Assembly: GCF_022879595.1 (NCBI RefSeq)
Contig: NZ_CP084265.1
Coordinates: forward strand, 186,001-250,000
Length of the DNA: 64,000 nt
Direction: 5' to 3'
DNA from: Caballeronia sp. Lep1P3
Lineage (GTDB): Bacteria; Pseudomonadota; Gammaproteobacteria; Burkholderiales; Burkholderiaceae
Below the pieces are notes generated by a model that saw nothing but the letters and a program-made list of their open reading frames with translations, did not search any database and was not told the DNA's origin. How positions within the stretch are numbered: the first letter of the stretch is position 1; every line of letters starts with the position of its first letter. Position numbers and translations under genes: made by a program. Of the stretch, positions 53,076 through 62,380 are shown piece after piece.

Positions 53076-54032
53076 TCAAATAAACATCAACCAGTTCAAC
53101 AAGAAGATATTCACGACCAGCAGCGTCAGCGCGGTCGGCACCTGCACCTTGATGACCGCGTTTTTGTCCGGCAACTCCAGAAGCGCCGCCGGCACGATGT
53201 TGAAGTTCGCGGCCATCGGCGTCATCAGCGTGCCGCAGTAGCCGGAGAACATGCCGATCGCGACCATCGTCGCGGGATTGCCGTGGAACACGCCGACGAG
53301 CACCGGCACGCCGACGCCGCCGGTCATCACCGGGAAGGCGGCGAAGCCGTTGCCCATGACCATCGTGAAAAGCGCCATGCCGATGCAATACACCGCCGCG
53401 GCGACGAGCCGATAGTCCATGTTCACGTAAGCCGTGGTCACATGCGCGACGGCCTTGCCGACGCCCGCATCTGAAAACACGAGCCCGAGCATGCCGAGCA
53501 TCTGCGGCAGCACCGCCGCCCACGAAAGTGCGTCGATGAGCCGGCGCGTTTCGCGCATCGACTGGCCGACGGTATCGCGCGTCATGACGCAGGCGACCGC
53601 CAGCGCAATCACGCAGCCGACGCCGAAGCCGATGAGCGTCACGTTCTTCAACTCGATCAGCGGCTTGCCGCCGAACACGAGATGACTCGCGCCGAGCGTG
53701 AGAATCACGGTGACGACGGGAATCGTCAGCGCGGGGATGAAGAGCTTGTTGCCAAGGCGCATGGCGCTCTGGCGGCGCGTTTCCTCGGAGAGCATCTTCG
53801 GCTTCGCGCCGGTGACGCCGCCCAGGCCCGCGATCAGCGCCATCGCCACGACGAGCACGCCGACCACCGGCACGGGAATCCAGTCGCCGACCAGAAAGAT
53901 CAGCGCGTAGATCAGCCAGAAGACGCCCGCCGTCAGACGCCGGGGATGCGACTTGTCCGTGAGAATCATGCCCGCGACGACCACGAGCACGATGCCGACG
54001 AGATAGAAGAGATAGTTGATCGTGAGCGTCAT
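53076..54032 (-). CDS. DUF979-family membrane protein, putative 5-oxoproline transporter subunit
   Basis: A 318-residue protein with about nine transmembrane helices (INYLFYLVGIVLVVVAGMILTDK, then GFGVGCVIALAVACVM, and near the end IGMFSGYCGTLMTPMAANFNIVPAALLEL). It is a member of DUF979, which occurs with DUF969 beside 5-oxoprolinase genes and is thought to form a two-part permease with it. ATG 54032 overlaps the DUF969 stop by four bases. The frame is open upstream, but this is the family start. The transport function is inferred from association. Confidence 0.88.
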   Translation of the reverse strand: MTLTINYLFYLVGIVLVVVAGMILTDKSHPRRLTAGVFWLIYALIFLVGDWIPVPVVGVLVVAMALIAGLGGVTGAKPKMLSEETRRQSAMRLGNKLFIPALTIPVVTVILTLGASHLVFGGKPLIELKNVTLIGFGVGCVIALAVACVMTRDTVGQSMRETRRLIDALSWAAVLPQMLGMLGLVFSDAGVGKAVAHVTTAYVNMDYRLVAAAVYCIGMALFTMVMGNGFAAFPVMTGGVGVPVLVGVFHGNPATMVAIGMFSGYCGTLMTPMAANFNIVPAALLELPDKNAVIKVQVPTALTLLVVNIFLLNWLMFI

Positions 54033-54748
54033 GCCTTTTCTCCGGCGACGTTGCGCGTGAGCGCGTCGAGTTCGCGCGTCAACTGGCGGTCCAGCAGCCA
54101 CAGTCGGAAGCCGTGGATGAGAAACGCGCAGATCGCCGTCGGGATGCCCCACACCGCGACGTGCATCGGCTCGACGACGATTCCGAGCTCCTTCAGGAAC
54201 GTGACCATCAGCACGATCGCGCCGAACGCCACGAAGATGTCCTCGCCGAAGAAGAGGCCGACGTTGTCGGTTGCCGCCGAATACGCGCGCAGTTTGAAGC
54301 GCACCGCGTCGGATAGCTTGCCGTAGCGCGCTTCGGTCGCGCCTTCTGCCATCGGCGCGAGCAGCGGCCGCACCATTTGCGGATGCCCGCCGAGGCCCGT
54401 CAGACCGACCGCCGCAGTCAGTTCGCGCACGAGCAGATAGACGATCAGAAGCCGCCCGGCCGTCGCCGCGCGAATGCTCGAAATCCAGATTTGCGCGCGC
54501 TCGCGCAGGCCGTGACGTTCGAGCAGGCCGATCACCGCGAGCGGCAACAGGATGATGAGCGGAATGTTGCGCGTCTTCAGAAAGCCGCTGCCGATGGCCG
54601 TGAGAATGCGCTCCACCGGAAAGTGCGCCGCAAAGCCGGTGACGATCGCGGCGGCGGCGACGATCAGCATCGGATTGAAGCGCAGCACGAAGCCCACGAT
54701 GATGACGGCCACGCCGATGAGCGGCCACAAGCTGACTGGGGTTGCCAT
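54029..54748 (-). CDS. DUF969-family membrane protein, putative 5-oxoproline transporter subunit
   Basis: A 239-residue membrane protein of DUF969 with about six helices (SLWPLIGVAVIIVGFVLRFNPMLIVAAAAIVTGF). It has the conserved segment LTGLGGHPQMVRPLLAPMAEGATEARYGKL and the motif AATDNVGLFFGEDIFVAFGAIVLM. The start is ATG 54748, preceded by GGAGATCTC, rather than an ATG 21 codons upstream. It is coupled to the DUF979 gene and follows pxpA across a terminator. Its role as a 5-oxoproline permease is inferred. Confidence 0.88.
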   Translation of the reverse strand: MATPVSLWPLIGVAVIIVGFVLRFNPMLIVAAAAIVTGFAAHFPVERILTAIGSGFLKTRNIPLIILLPLAVIGLLERHGLRERAQIWISSIRAATAGRLLIVYLLVRELTAAVGLTGLGGHPQMVRPLLAPMAEGATEARYGKLSDAVRFKLRAYSAATDNVGLFFGEDIFVAFGAIVLMVTFLKELGIVVEPMHVAVWGIPTAICAFLIHGFRLWLLDRQLTRELDALTRNVAGEKA

Positions 54749-54843
54749 GAGATCTCCAAACGTTTTGTCGATGAAAACATCGCGCCTCGAAGCGAGCGCG
54801 TGGCTATTCACGCTACGACATGCGGCTCTCGTGGCCGCTTGTT

Positions 54844-54871
54844 AAAACGCCCCGGCTTTCAACGGGGCGTT
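54844..54871 (-). terminator. Rho-independent terminator after pxpA
   Basis: On the minus strand AACGCCCCG pairs with CGGGGCGTT around an 8-base loop and is followed by a T run. It lies about 20 bases after the pxpA stop and before DUF969, so it should limit read-through from pxpBCA into the transporter genes. Confidence 0.75.
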
Positions 54872-54891
54872 CGATGCTTCATGCGACGGCG

Positions 54892-55638
54892 TCAGGCGGC
54901 GCGGGCGGCGCGAACGCCGATGCCCGCATCGGCAAGCGCGCCACGGATGCGCCGCGCGAAGGCGAGCGCATGCTCGCCGTCGCCGTGCAGACAGATCGTC
55001 TGCGCGTTGAGCGGCACCCAGTCGCCGGAGACGGCCTGCACGCGCTGCTCGCGAATCATGGAAAGCGTGCGGTCGAGGACGATGTCTTCGTCGTCGAGCA
55101 GCGCGCCCGGCTCCTTGCGCGGCACGAGCGAGCCGTCCGCGCGATAGCCGCGGTCCGCGAACACTTCCTCGATCGCGACGAGACCCGCGCGACGCGCGGC
55201 ATCGACGAGACCGCTGTTCGCGAGACCGAAGACGAGCAGCGACGGATCGAAGTCGCGCACGGCGGCGGCGATGGCATCCGCGATTTCCGGCGTCTTCGCC
55301 GCCTGGTTGTAGAGCGCGCCGTGCGGCTTCACATGCGCGATGCGTCCGCCTTCCGCCTTCGCGATCGCGCCGAGCGCGCCGAGCTGATACAGCACGCCCG
55401 CGTAAATCTCCTCGGGCGGCAGGTCCATTTCCTTGCGGCCGAAGTTCTCCGGATCGTTGAAGCTCGGATGCGCGCCGATGGCCACGCCTTTTTCCACTGC
55501 CCAGCGCACGCAGTCGCGCATCGCGGTGGCGCCGCCCGCGTGCCAGCCGCACGCGATGTTCGCGGAACTGACGAGGTCGAGCAGGGCTTCGTCGGAGCCG
55601 CAGCCTTCGCCGAGATCGGCGTTCAGATCGATTTCCAT
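54892..55638 (-). CDS. pxpA: 5-oxoprolinase subunit A (LamB/YcsF family)
   Basis: PxpA works with PxpB and PxpC in the ATP-dependent opening of 5-oxoproline to glutamate. The 248-residue protein starts [36 protein letters not shown] and has [21 protein letters not shown], then [14 protein letters not shown] and [17 protein letters not shown], all signature parts of the family. An ATG 17 codons upstream (55689) overlaps the pxpC stop as ATGA. It would add a low-complexity [17 protein letters not shown] leader, so coupled translation from there is possible. A terminator follows the gene. Confidence 0.93.
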   Translation of the reverse strand: MEIDLNADLGEGCGSDEALLDLVSSANIACGWHAGGATAMRDCVRWAVEKGVAIGAHPSFNDPENFGRKEMDLPPEEIYAGVLYQLGALGAIAKAEGGRIAHVKPHGALYNQAAKTPEIADAIAAAVRDFDPSLLVFGLANSGLVDAARRAGLVAIEEVFADRGYRADGSLVPRKEPGALLDDEDIVLDRTLSMIREQRVQAVSGDWVPLNAQTICLHGDGEHALAFARRIRGALADAGIGVRAARAA

Positions 55639-55685
55639 GATTTTGTCGTTCGAAATAGTCGTTGCGTTCGTCGTTGCGTTTGTCG

Positions 55686-56717
55686 TCATCGTGCGATGCG
55701 GTCTTCGTGCATCGCGATGGCCGTTTCAACCTGGCTCACATACTGCCGCTCCTGCGCGAGCGCATGGCGCGCTTCCTCCACCGATGTCTCGATGAAGCGC
55801 ACGCCGCCGTTCAGACGCACTTGCGCGAGCTTCCACAAATCCGCCCGGATGACCGCGCCGATCTTCGGATAACCGCCGGTCGTCTGCGCGTCGCCCATCA
55901 GGATGATCGGCTGGCCGTTCGGCGGAACCTGAATCGTGCCGGGCAAGACCGCGTGCGAGAGCAGCTCGGTCTTGTCGCTGCGCGCGAGCGGCGTGCCCGC
56001 GAGCCGAAAGCCCATGCGATTGCTGTTCGGCGTGATCGTCCATTCCTCGTTCCAGAAGTCCTGATGCGCCTTGTCGCTGAAGCTCGCGTATTCCGGGCCG
56101 CGCAACACGCGGATCGGCGCGGCCCACGCAAGCCCCGGCGCGTGGCGGCCGCGGCGCACGGGTTCGTCGACGAGGACGAACCTGCACCACGCGGGCGCCT
56201 TCACGCCGAAGGCCGGTTCTTCCGGCGAAAACGCGATGCCCTTGTGCGGCTGCGGCACGCCCACCGGCAAGCGGTCGCCGTCGCGCAACGCGCGTCCGCC
56301 GAGTCCGCCGAAGCACGCGCCGAGATCGGTGCTGCGCGAGCCGAGCATCGGCAAAACGTCGATGCCGCCCGCGATGCATACGTAGCCGCGCATGCCGCGC
56401 TTCGCCGCGCGCAGCGTCAGTTCCTGGCCCGCGCGCACGGGCAGGCTCCACCACGAATAGACGGGCGTGTCGTCGAGCGTCGCGCCGAAATCGGTGCCGG
56501 TGATGGCGATGCGCGTCGCGCGCTTGAAGCGCAGCACGGTCGGCCCGAACGTCACTTCGATGCCCGCCGCATCCGGCTTATTCCCGACGATGCGATTGCC
56601 GATTTCGAGCGACAGCGCATCGAGCGCACCGCCCGAACTGACGCCGAGGTGCCGATAACCGTGGCGGCCTAAATCCTGCACCGTCGAGAGCACGCCCGCA
56701 CGAATCACGTCGATCAT
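55686..56717 (-). CDS. pxpC: 5-oxoprolinase subunit C (KipA family)
   Basis: PxpC is the biotin-dependent-carboxyltransferase-like subunit of bacterial 5-oxoprolinase. The 343-residue protein ([41 protein letters not shown]) has the family motifs [34 protein letters not shown] and [26 protein letters not shown] 56717 overlaps the pxpB stop by four bases. The frame is open upstream through pxpB, but that part is not family sequence. It is the middle gene of the pxpBCA operon. Confidence 0.94.
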   Translation of the reverse strand: MIDVIRAGVLSTVQDLGRHGYRHLGVSSGGALDALSLEIGNRIVGNKPDAAGIEVTFGPTVLRFKRATRIAITGTDFGATLDDTPVYSWWSLPVRAGQELTLRAAKRGMRGYVCIAGGIDVLPMLGSRSTDLGACFGGLGGRALRDGDRLPVGVPQPHKGIAFSPEEPAFGVKAPAWCRFVLVDEPVRRGRHAPGLAWAAPIRVLRGPEYASFSDKAHQDFWNEEWTITPNSNRMGFRLAGTPLARSDKTELLSHAVLPGTIQVPPNGQPIILMGDAQTTGGYPKIGAVIRADLWKLAQVRLNGGVRFIETSVEEARHALAQERQYVSQVETAIAMHEDRIAR

Positions 56718-57367
56718 GCGCGCACCTCCAGCGCCGTGAAGCGCACGCGGTCGCCGGGCTGCATCAGCGTGGGCGGATTGCGCGACGGATCGAAAAGGCT
56801 GAGTTCGGTGCGGCCGAGCAACTGCCATCCGCCCGGCGACGTCGCCGGATAAATGCCCGTCTGCGCCCCGCCGATGCCGACCGACCCCGCCGGCACTTCG
56901 AGTCGCGGCTCGCGGCGGCGCGGCATGTGCAGCGCGGGATCGAGCCCGCCGAGATACGCGAAGCCCGGCTGAAAGCCGAGAAAGAACACGATGTATTCGG
57001 CTTCGGTGTGACGCTTCACCACTTCGTCGATGGAAAGCCCCGCGTGATCCGCGAGCGCCGCGAGGTCCGGGCCGTCGGCGCCGCCGTAACGCACCGGAAT
57101 CTCGATCTCGGCGCCCGGCGTGTCGGCGTGACCGGCCGCGTCCCATCCCGCGTCGAGCTGCGCGGCGAGGCTTTCGTAATCGGCTTCGAGCGGATCGAAG
57201 ACGATCGTCATATTGTTCATGCCCGGCACGACTTCCACGACGTGCGGCAAGAGGCGCGCGTGGTCCGCGAGCGTCCAGATGCGGCGCTGGCAGTCGATCG
57301 TGGCGGGCGGCGCGGCTTCGCAGACGAGCGCGCTATCGCCGAGCGGAAAAATTCGTGGTCTGGTCAT
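56714..57367 (-). CDS. pxpB: 5-oxoprolinase subunit B (KipI family)
   Basis: PxpB pairs with PxpC; in Bacillus the KipI homologue was first known as an inhibitor of the kinase KinA. The 217-residue protein begins RPRIFPLGDSALVCEA and contains PHVVEVVPGMNNMTIVFDP, then EYIVFFLGFQPGFAYLGGLDPALHMPRR and GSVGIGGAQTGIYPATSPGGWQLLGRTEL. These are the full set of family motifs. It is the first gene of the operon, divergent from a winged-helix regulator. Confidence 0.95.
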   Translation of the reverse strand: MTRPRIFPLGDSALVCEAAPPATIDCQRRIWTLADHARLLPHVVEVVPGMNNMTIVFDPLEADYESLAAQLDAGWDAAGHADTPGAEIEIPVRYGGADGPDLAALADHAGLSIDEVVKRHTEAEYIVFFLGFQPGFAYLGGLDPALHMPRRREPRLEVPAGSVGIGGAQTGIYPATSPGGWQLLGRTELSLFDPSRNPPTLMQPGDRVRFTALEVRA

Positions 57368-57440
57368 GCGTTCGTGTCGGCCCTTCGAGCGCGGCGCGTG
57401 CGGAATCGGAATCGTCTTTCCGGTCCCGCCGCGCCGTCTC

Positions 57441-57485
57441 AGAATGTTACATTGTCAATAAATTATCGAGAAATTATCAATACGC
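57441..57485. promoter_or_regulatory. A/T-rich promoter and operator region between pxpB and its regulator
   Basis: A sharply A/T-rich block in otherwise G/C-rich sequence. On the plus strand TTGTCA (57452-57457), 17 bases, then TATCAA (57475-57480) make a good sigma-70 promoter for the regulator gene. Repeated AAATTATCGA and AAATTATCAA units and the partly inverted ATTGTCAAT/ATTGATAAT suggest a regulator binding site. Confidence 0.5.
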
Positions 57486-57550
57486 GTTTGTCTGGAGTGC
57501 CGCGCAAAAGCGTTGCGCTACACTCCGACGCACTTCATACGGTCATCGCC

Positions 57551-58063
57551 ATGTCGCGTCACTCTGCCAAGATCGTGTCGTCCGAACATCTCGTCTCCGA
57601 AACCAGCGCGGAACTCTCCGAGTTCGAATATGCGCTCATCATGGCGAGCAACGCGTTCAACCGATGGATGGTGCGCTGCATGTCCGCGGCCGGCGCGAAG
57701 GACATGACCGCGGTGGAAGTGTCGCTGCTGCACCACGTCAATCATCGCGACCGCAAGAAAAAGCTCGCGGACATCTGCTTCGTGCTCAATATCGAGGACA
57801 CGCACGTCGCCACCTACGCGCTCAAGAAACTGGTTGCGCGCGGCTACGTGACGAGCGAAAAGAGCGGCAAGGAAGTGTTCTTCTCGGCGACGCCAGCGGG
57901 CCGCGAACTGTGCGGCAAATATCGCGATGTGCGCGAAAGCTGCCTCATCTCCGCGCTCACGGAAAGCGGGCTGTCCAACGAACAGATCGGCGAGGCCGCG
58001 CAACTGATGCGCAACGCATCCGGCCTCTACGACACCGCCGCGCGCGCGGCGGCTTCGCTCTGA
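57551..58063 (+). CDS. Winged-helix (MarR-like) transcriptional regulator
   Basis: A 170-residue protein from ATG 57551 (MSRHSAKIVSSEHLVSETSAELSEFEYALIMASNAFNRWM). The winged helix covers about residues 55-125: AVEVSLLHHVNHRDRKKKLADICFVLNIEDTHVATYALKKLVARGYV followed by the wing SEKSGKEVFFSAT. It resembles MarR-family proteins but is not a close match to a named one. The frame is open far upstream, which is an antisense artefact over pxpB. Standing divergent from pxpBCA across an A/T-rich block, it most likely controls that operon and itself. Confidence 0.85.
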   Translation: MSRHSAKIVSSEHLVSETSAELSEFEYALIMASNAFNRWMVRCMSAAGAKDMTAVEVSLLHHVNHRDRKKKLADICFVLNIEDTHVATYALKKLVARGYVTSEKSGKEVFFSATPAGRELCGKYRDVRESCLISALTESGLSNEQIGEAAQLMRNASGLYDTAARAAASL

Positions 58064-58081
58064 GCGCGGCTCGATAGAAGC

Positions 58082-58687
58082 TCAATAGCGCGCGGATTCG
58101 GTGACGATCGCATCGAGCGGCATGTCGTGCGATTCGCGCGGCAACGCGTCGAGCCGGCCCATTTCATACGCGATGCCGATGGTCGCCGGCTTCTTCGCCG
58201 CAGGCCACGCCGCGAGCGTGCGGTCGTAATAGCCGCCGCCGTAGCCCAGCCGATAGCGGTGCGCATCGAAACCGACGCACGGCACGAGCAGCAATTCCGG
58301 CACCGTGACGCGCTCGTCCTCCGGCACGGGAATGCGGTAGCGGCCCGGCTTCATGCGCGAATCGGGACGCCACGCGTGGAAGGCCATCGGCGCATGAGGC
58401 TGCACGACGACGGGCAGCGCGGCCACGCGCGCATCGTGCGATGCGAGCCAGTCGGCGAGCACGGCGCGCGCGTCGAATTCGCCCGCCACCGGCCAGTAAA
58501 AGCCGACGCATGTGACCGCGCGTTCGTCGAGCAGCGCGCGCAGACGCTTGCCGAGCGCCGCGTTTCGCGCGGCTTGCGCGGGCGCTTCGGCCTGCGCCTC
58601 GCGGCGTGCGAGCAGCGTCGCGCGCAGCGTGCTTTTAGGTTCCGCGCAAACGTTGCGTGCTATGCTTTCAACCGATCTTTGGACCAC
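58082..58687 (-). CDS. 5-formyltetrahydrofolate cyclo-ligase
   Basis: The enzyme converts 5-formyl-THF to 5,10-methenyl-THF using ATP. The 201-residue protein has the N-terminal basic helix (LRATLLARREAQ), the segment TCVGFYWPVAGEFDARAVLADWL and the family signature LLLVPCVGFDAHRYRLGYGGGYYDRTLA, which forms the ATP site. The start is a GTG at 58687 with GGAG upstream. It is divergent from the lytic transglycosylase gene with only 21 bases between them, so the promoter of each probably lies inside the other's 5' end. Confidence 0.94.
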   Translation of the reverse strand: MVQRSVESIARNVCAEPKSTLRATLLARREAQAEAPAQAARNAALGKRLRALLDERAVTCVGFYWPVAGEFDARAVLADWLASHDARVAALPVVVQPHAPMAFHAWRPDSRMKPGRYRIPVPEDERVTVPELLLVPCVGFDAHRYRLGYGGGYYDRTLAAWPAAKKPATIGIAYEMGRLDALPRESHDMPLDAIVTESARY

Positions 58688-58708
58688 CTCGCGCTCCAGT
58701 CAATAACG

Positions 58709-60676
58709 ATGTCAAAACGCTTCAACCGAGTATATCTCGCGGTCGGTTACGCCCTTGCCGCCGCGACGTTGGTGGCCTGTGGAACCGCATCGGCCATCCG
58801 TCCCGACGCCGACTTTTCGCCTTCCTCCGACGACCGCATCTTCATGCAATTGCGCGAGGCGTCCCGCGCGAACGACGCCGGCCGTGCCGCCGCACTCGCC
58901 GCGCAAATTCCGGATTACCCGGCGCCGGGCTACGTCGACTATTTCACGATCAAGCCGCAACTCTTCGATTCGCAGGGCCACGCGCGCCCCGACGCGCCCG
59001 ATGCGCCGGTGCTCTCGTTCCTGCAGCGCTACGACGGCCAGGCCATTGCGGACCGCATGCGCAACGATTACCTCGTCGTGCTCGGCGGCCGTCACGACTG
59101 GCGCACCTTCGAGAAGGAATATGCCCGCTTCGTCCTGAACGACGACACGCAGGTCAAGTGCTACGCGCTCGAAGCGCGCCAGTCGCGCGGGGAGAACGTC
59201 GCTGATGCGGCGCGCGCGCTGCTCGTCGATCCGAAGTGGTACGGCGACGGCTGCGTCGATCTGATCGCGGCGCTCGCGGAGTCCGGCCAGTTCACGAGCG
59301 ACGACATCTGGCAGCAAATCCGCCTCGCCTACGAACAGAACTACACGACGACCGGCGCGAATATCGTCGATGCGCTCGGTCAGGAACGGCCGAAGCCGGA
59401 ACTGCTCGACAACGCCGTGAACAAGCCGCCGCTCTATCTCGCGCGCGGCGTCATGCCGAACACACCCGCGCATCAGCTCACGCTGCTCGCCGTCACGCGC
59501 CTCGCCCGCAACGATCCCGCGATGGCCGCCGCGACGTTCAGCACCGTGGCGCCTAGCCTCACGGCCGCCGAGCGCGCGACCGGCTGGGGCACGATCGGTT
59601 ATCAGGCGGCGTTGAAGCGCATGGCGGCGGCCGCGGACTGGTATCGGCTGTCGGCGAACGCGCAGTTGTCGAATCCGGCGTATGAGTGGCGCACGCGCAG
59701 CGCGCTCCTCGCGGGCGACTGGAACATGGTGCGCTGGTCCATCGAACAGATGCCGCCGACATTGCGCGCGCAGCCCGCGTGGGTTTACTGGCACGCGCGC
59801 GCCGTCAAGCAGGCGGGCGACGCGGCTGCGGCCAATCAGGAATTGCAGAGCATCGCGGATCAATACAACTTCTACGGCCAGCTCGCGCTCGAAGAACTCG
59901 GGCAGAAGATCACGGTGCCGCCGCGCACGACCGTCTCCGACGCCGAAATCGCGCAGATGCAGTCAGTGCCGGGCTTCGCGCTGTCGCAGCGTTTCTACGC
60001 GCTCAACATGCGGCTCGAAGGCAATCGCGAATGGAACTGGCCGCTGCGCACGATGACCGACCGGCAACTGCTCGCCGCCGCGCAGTATGCGAAGCGCATC
60101 GAACTGTTCGACCGCACCGTGAACACCGCCGACAAGACGAAGAGCGAGCACGATTTCTCGCTGCGCTATCTCTCGCCGTTCCGCGATATCGTCGAGCGCG
60201 ACGCGCAGACGACCGGGCTCGACATCGAGTGGGCTTACGGGCTGATCCGCCAGGAATCGCGCTTCATCATCAATGCGCGCTCGGAGGTTGGCGCGGGCGG
60301 CCTCATGCAGCTGATGCCCGGCACAGCGCAACTCGTCGCGAAAAAAATCGGCCTGGGTTCGCTTTCGCGCGCGCAGATGAACGACATCGACACCAACATT
60401 CTGCTCGGCACGAATTACCTGTCGATGATCTACAATCAGTTCGATAATTCGCCGGTGCTCGCCACCGCTGGCTACAACGCCGGTCCGGGCAGGCCGCGCC
60501 AGTGGCGGCAGGATTTGCGCGCGCCGGTCGAGGGCGCGGTTTTTGCTGAAACCATTCCGTTCTCCGAGACGCGCGATTACGTGAAGAACGTGCTGTCGAA
60601 CACCGTGTACTACGCGGCGCTGTTCGAGGGCCGTCCGCAATCGCTCAAGGCGCGGCTGGGTTATATCGCGCCGTAA
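58709..60676 (+). CDS. slt: Soluble lytic murein transglycosylase
   Basis: The enzyme cleaves peptidoglycan between MurNAc and GlcNAc in the periplasm, leaving anhydro ends. The 655-residue protein has a lipobox-like ATLVACG (C about 24). A long alpha-superhelical ring domain covers about 50-470. The C-terminal SLT domain has catalytic E516 in YGLIRQESRF, then GAGGLMQLMPGTAQLVAKKIG and ATAGYNAGPGRPRQW. The frame is open about 190 codons upstream, opposite the cyclo-ligase gene, but ATG 58709 gives the signal sequence directly. The size and domain order match Slt70. Confidence 0.93.
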   Translation: MSKRFNRVYLAVGYALAAATLVACGTASAIRPDADFSPSSDDRIFMQLREASRANDAGRAAALAAQIPDYPAPGYVDYFTIKPQLFDSQGHARPDAPDAPVLSFLQRYDGQAIADRMRNDYLVVLGGRHDWRTFEKEYARFVLNDDTQVKCYALEARQSRGENVADAARALLVDPKWYGDGCVDLIAALAESGQFTSDDIWQQIRLAYEQNYTTTGANIVDALGQERPKPELLDNAVNKPPLYLARGVMPNTPAHQLTLLAVTRLARNDPAMAAATFSTVAPSLTAAERATGWGTIGYQAALKRMAAAADWYRLSANAQLSNPAYEWRTRSALLAGDWNMVRWSIEQMPPTLRAQPAWVYWHARAVKQAGDAAAANQELQSIADQYNFYGQLALEELGQKITVPPRTTVSDAEIAQMQSVPGFALSQRFYALNMRLEGNREWNWPLRTMTDRQLLAAAQYAKRIELFDRTVNTADKTKSEHDFSLRYLSPFRDIVERDAQTTGLDIEWAYGLIRQESRFIINARSEVGAGGLMQLMPGTAQLVAKKIGLGSLSRAQMNDIDTNILLGTNYLSMIYNQFDNSPVLATAGYNAGPGRPRQWRQDLRAPVEGAVFAETIPFSETRDYVKNVLSNTVYYAALFEGRPQSLKARLGYIAP

Positions 60677-60787
60677 GCGCATTCATACGACGCCGCGCGT
60701 TCGGGCATTCGACAACGCAAGAACGCGCGGCGGCTCGCCTATTCGTATCAGCCCCGCATTCGTCAGCCCCGTTTCCAAGAGGCGAAC

Positions 60788-61744
60788 ATGCGACATCAGA
60801 ACGTAGCGCTCATCGGCGGCTCGGGATTCATCGGCAGTCATCTCGTCAACGCGCTCGTCGATCTCGGCAAAAGCGTGCGCATCGCCACGCGGCGGCGCGC
60901 GAACGCGGCGCATCTCACGCTGCTACCGGTCGATGTCGTCGAAACGGATGTTCACGATCCCGTGAAGCTCGCCGGTTTCGTCGCGGAAGCGGATGCCGTC
61001 ATCAATCTCGTCGGCGTATTGCAGGGGCGGCGCGGCGATCCCTACGGTCCCGAATTCGCGCGCGCGCACGTCGAACTGCCGCGCAAGATCGTCGCCGCGT
61101 GCGAAGCGAAGGGCGTACGCCGGCTCATTCACATGAGCGCGATCGGCGCGGACGCGGACGGCCCGAGCATGTATCTGCGCTCGAAGGGCGACGGCGAAAA
61201 GCTCGTGCGCGAATCGGGCCTCGACTGGACGATCTTCCGCAGTTCGGTGGTCTTCGGTCCCGAGGACAATCTGCTCAATCAGTTCGCGTTTCTCGAGCGC
61301 CTCTTTCCGGTGATCCCGCTCGCGTGCGCCGACGCGCAATTCCAGCCCGTGTTCGTCGGCGATGTCGCGAAGGCCATCGTCAACGTGCTCGACCTCGATG
61401 CCGCCAACGGCATGACCTACGAACTCGCGGGTCCGGCCGTCTACACGCTCGCGGAACTCGTGCGTTTCGCGGGCGCGACCATCGGCAAGCATGCGCGCAT
61501 CGTCAAACTGCCGGACAGCCTCGGCCGCCTCCAGGCGATGACGCTCGAAATGGCGCCCGGCGAACCGATCATGTCGCGCGACAATCTCGATTCGATGAAG
61601 ACGCCGAGCATCGCGAGCGCGCCGCTCGCGCCGGAACTCGGCATCGGCGAGCCAGCGAGCATCGAGGCGATCGCGCCGCTGTATCTCACGGGCATGTCGC
61701 CGCGTTCGCGCTTCAATACTTTCCGCGCCACGGCGCACCGTTGA
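60788..61744 (+). CDS. NDUFA9-like NAD(P)-binding Rossmann protein
   Basis: A 318-residue atypical short-chain dehydrogenase/reductase of the complex I NDUFA9 subunit type. The nucleotide site is ALIGGSGFIGSHLVNALVDLG at about residues 7-27. The family segment VINLVGVLQGRRGDPYGPEFARAHVELPRKIVAACEAKGVRRLIHMSA follows. SKGDGEKLVRESGLDWTIFRSSVVFGPEDNLLNQFA stands where other members have the Tyr-x3-Lys pair, here S-x2-D-x2-E-K, so catalysis is unlikely. It is expressed with the glutathione S-transferase and cca genes (gaps of 12 and -4 bases). The bacterial function is not established. Confidence 0.9.
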   Translation: MRHQNVALIGGSGFIGSHLVNALVDLGKSVRIATRRRANAAHLTLLPVDVVETDVHDPVKLAGFVAEADAVINLVGVLQGRRGDPYGPEFARAHVELPRKIVAACEAKGVRRLIHMSAIGADADGPSMYLRSKGDGEKLVRESGLDWTIFRSSVVFGPEDNLLNQFAFLERLFPVIPLACADAQFQPVFVGDVAKAIVNVLDLDAANGMTYELAGPAVYTLAELVRFAGATIGKHARIVKLPDSLGRLQAMTLEMAPGEPIMSRDNLDSMKTPSIASAPLAPELGIGEPASIEAIAPLYLTGMSPRSRFNTFRATAHR

Positions 61745-61756
61745 TCTTCCGACCGT

Positions 61757-62380
61757 ATGAAACTCGTTATCGGTGACAAGAACTCATCCTCCTGGTCGAT
61801 GCGTCCCTGGGTGCTGCTCAAGCACTTCCACATTCCGTTCGAGGAAACGCTGATCCGCCTCGGCCAGCCCGACACGAAGCGAAAGATTCTCGATATCACG
61901 CCGTCCGGCAAGGTGCCGTGCCTCGTCACGGATGCGGGCGATGTCGTGTGGGAATCGCTGGCGATCATGGAAACGCTTGCCGAGCAGTATCCGCATCGCG
62001 CGCTGTGGCCGCGCGATGCCGCCGCCCGCGCGCGCGCGCGCAGCATCAGCGCGGAAATGCACGCGGGCTTTTCGGACCTTCGCCAGAACATGCCGATGGA
62101 AATCGCGACGCAGGCGCCGGGCATCGGCGCGACGCCCGCGACGCTCTCGGACATCGCGCGGATCGAGGCTATCTGGAGCGAATGTCTCGCGGCATCGGGC
62201 GGGCCGTTTCTGTTCGATGAATTCTGCATAGCGGACGCGATGTTCGCGCCCGTCGCGATGCGGTTCAACTCCTACGCGCCCGCGATCAGCGAACGCGCGC
62301 ACGAGTACTGCGCGCGCGTGACCGCGTTGCCGTCCGTCGCCGCGTGGATTGCCGACGCGAAGAAGGAAGCCGCGCGATGA
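61757..62380 (+). CDS. Glutathione S-transferase family protein
   Basis: A 207-residue protein with an N-terminal thioredoxin-like domain (MKLVIGDKNSSSWSMRPWVLLKHFHIPFEE). The likely glutathione-activating residue is a serine in SSSWSMRPW. PSGKVPCLVTDAGDVVWESLAIMETLAEQYP binds glutathione, and the helical C-domain contains FLFDEFCIADAMFAPVAMRF. It is close to bacterial members annotated only as GST; the substrate is unknown. Its TGA overlaps the cca start by four bases. Confidence 0.93.
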   Translation: MKLVIGDKNSSSWSMRPWVLLKHFHIPFEETLIRLGQPDTKRKILDITPSGKVPCLVTDAGDVVWESLAIMETLAEQYPHRALWPRDAAARARARSISAEMHAGFSDLRQNMPMEIATQAPGIGATPATLSDIARIEAIWSECLAASGGPFLFDEFCIADAMFAPVAMRFNSYAPAISERAHEYCARVTALPSVAAWIADAKKEAAR

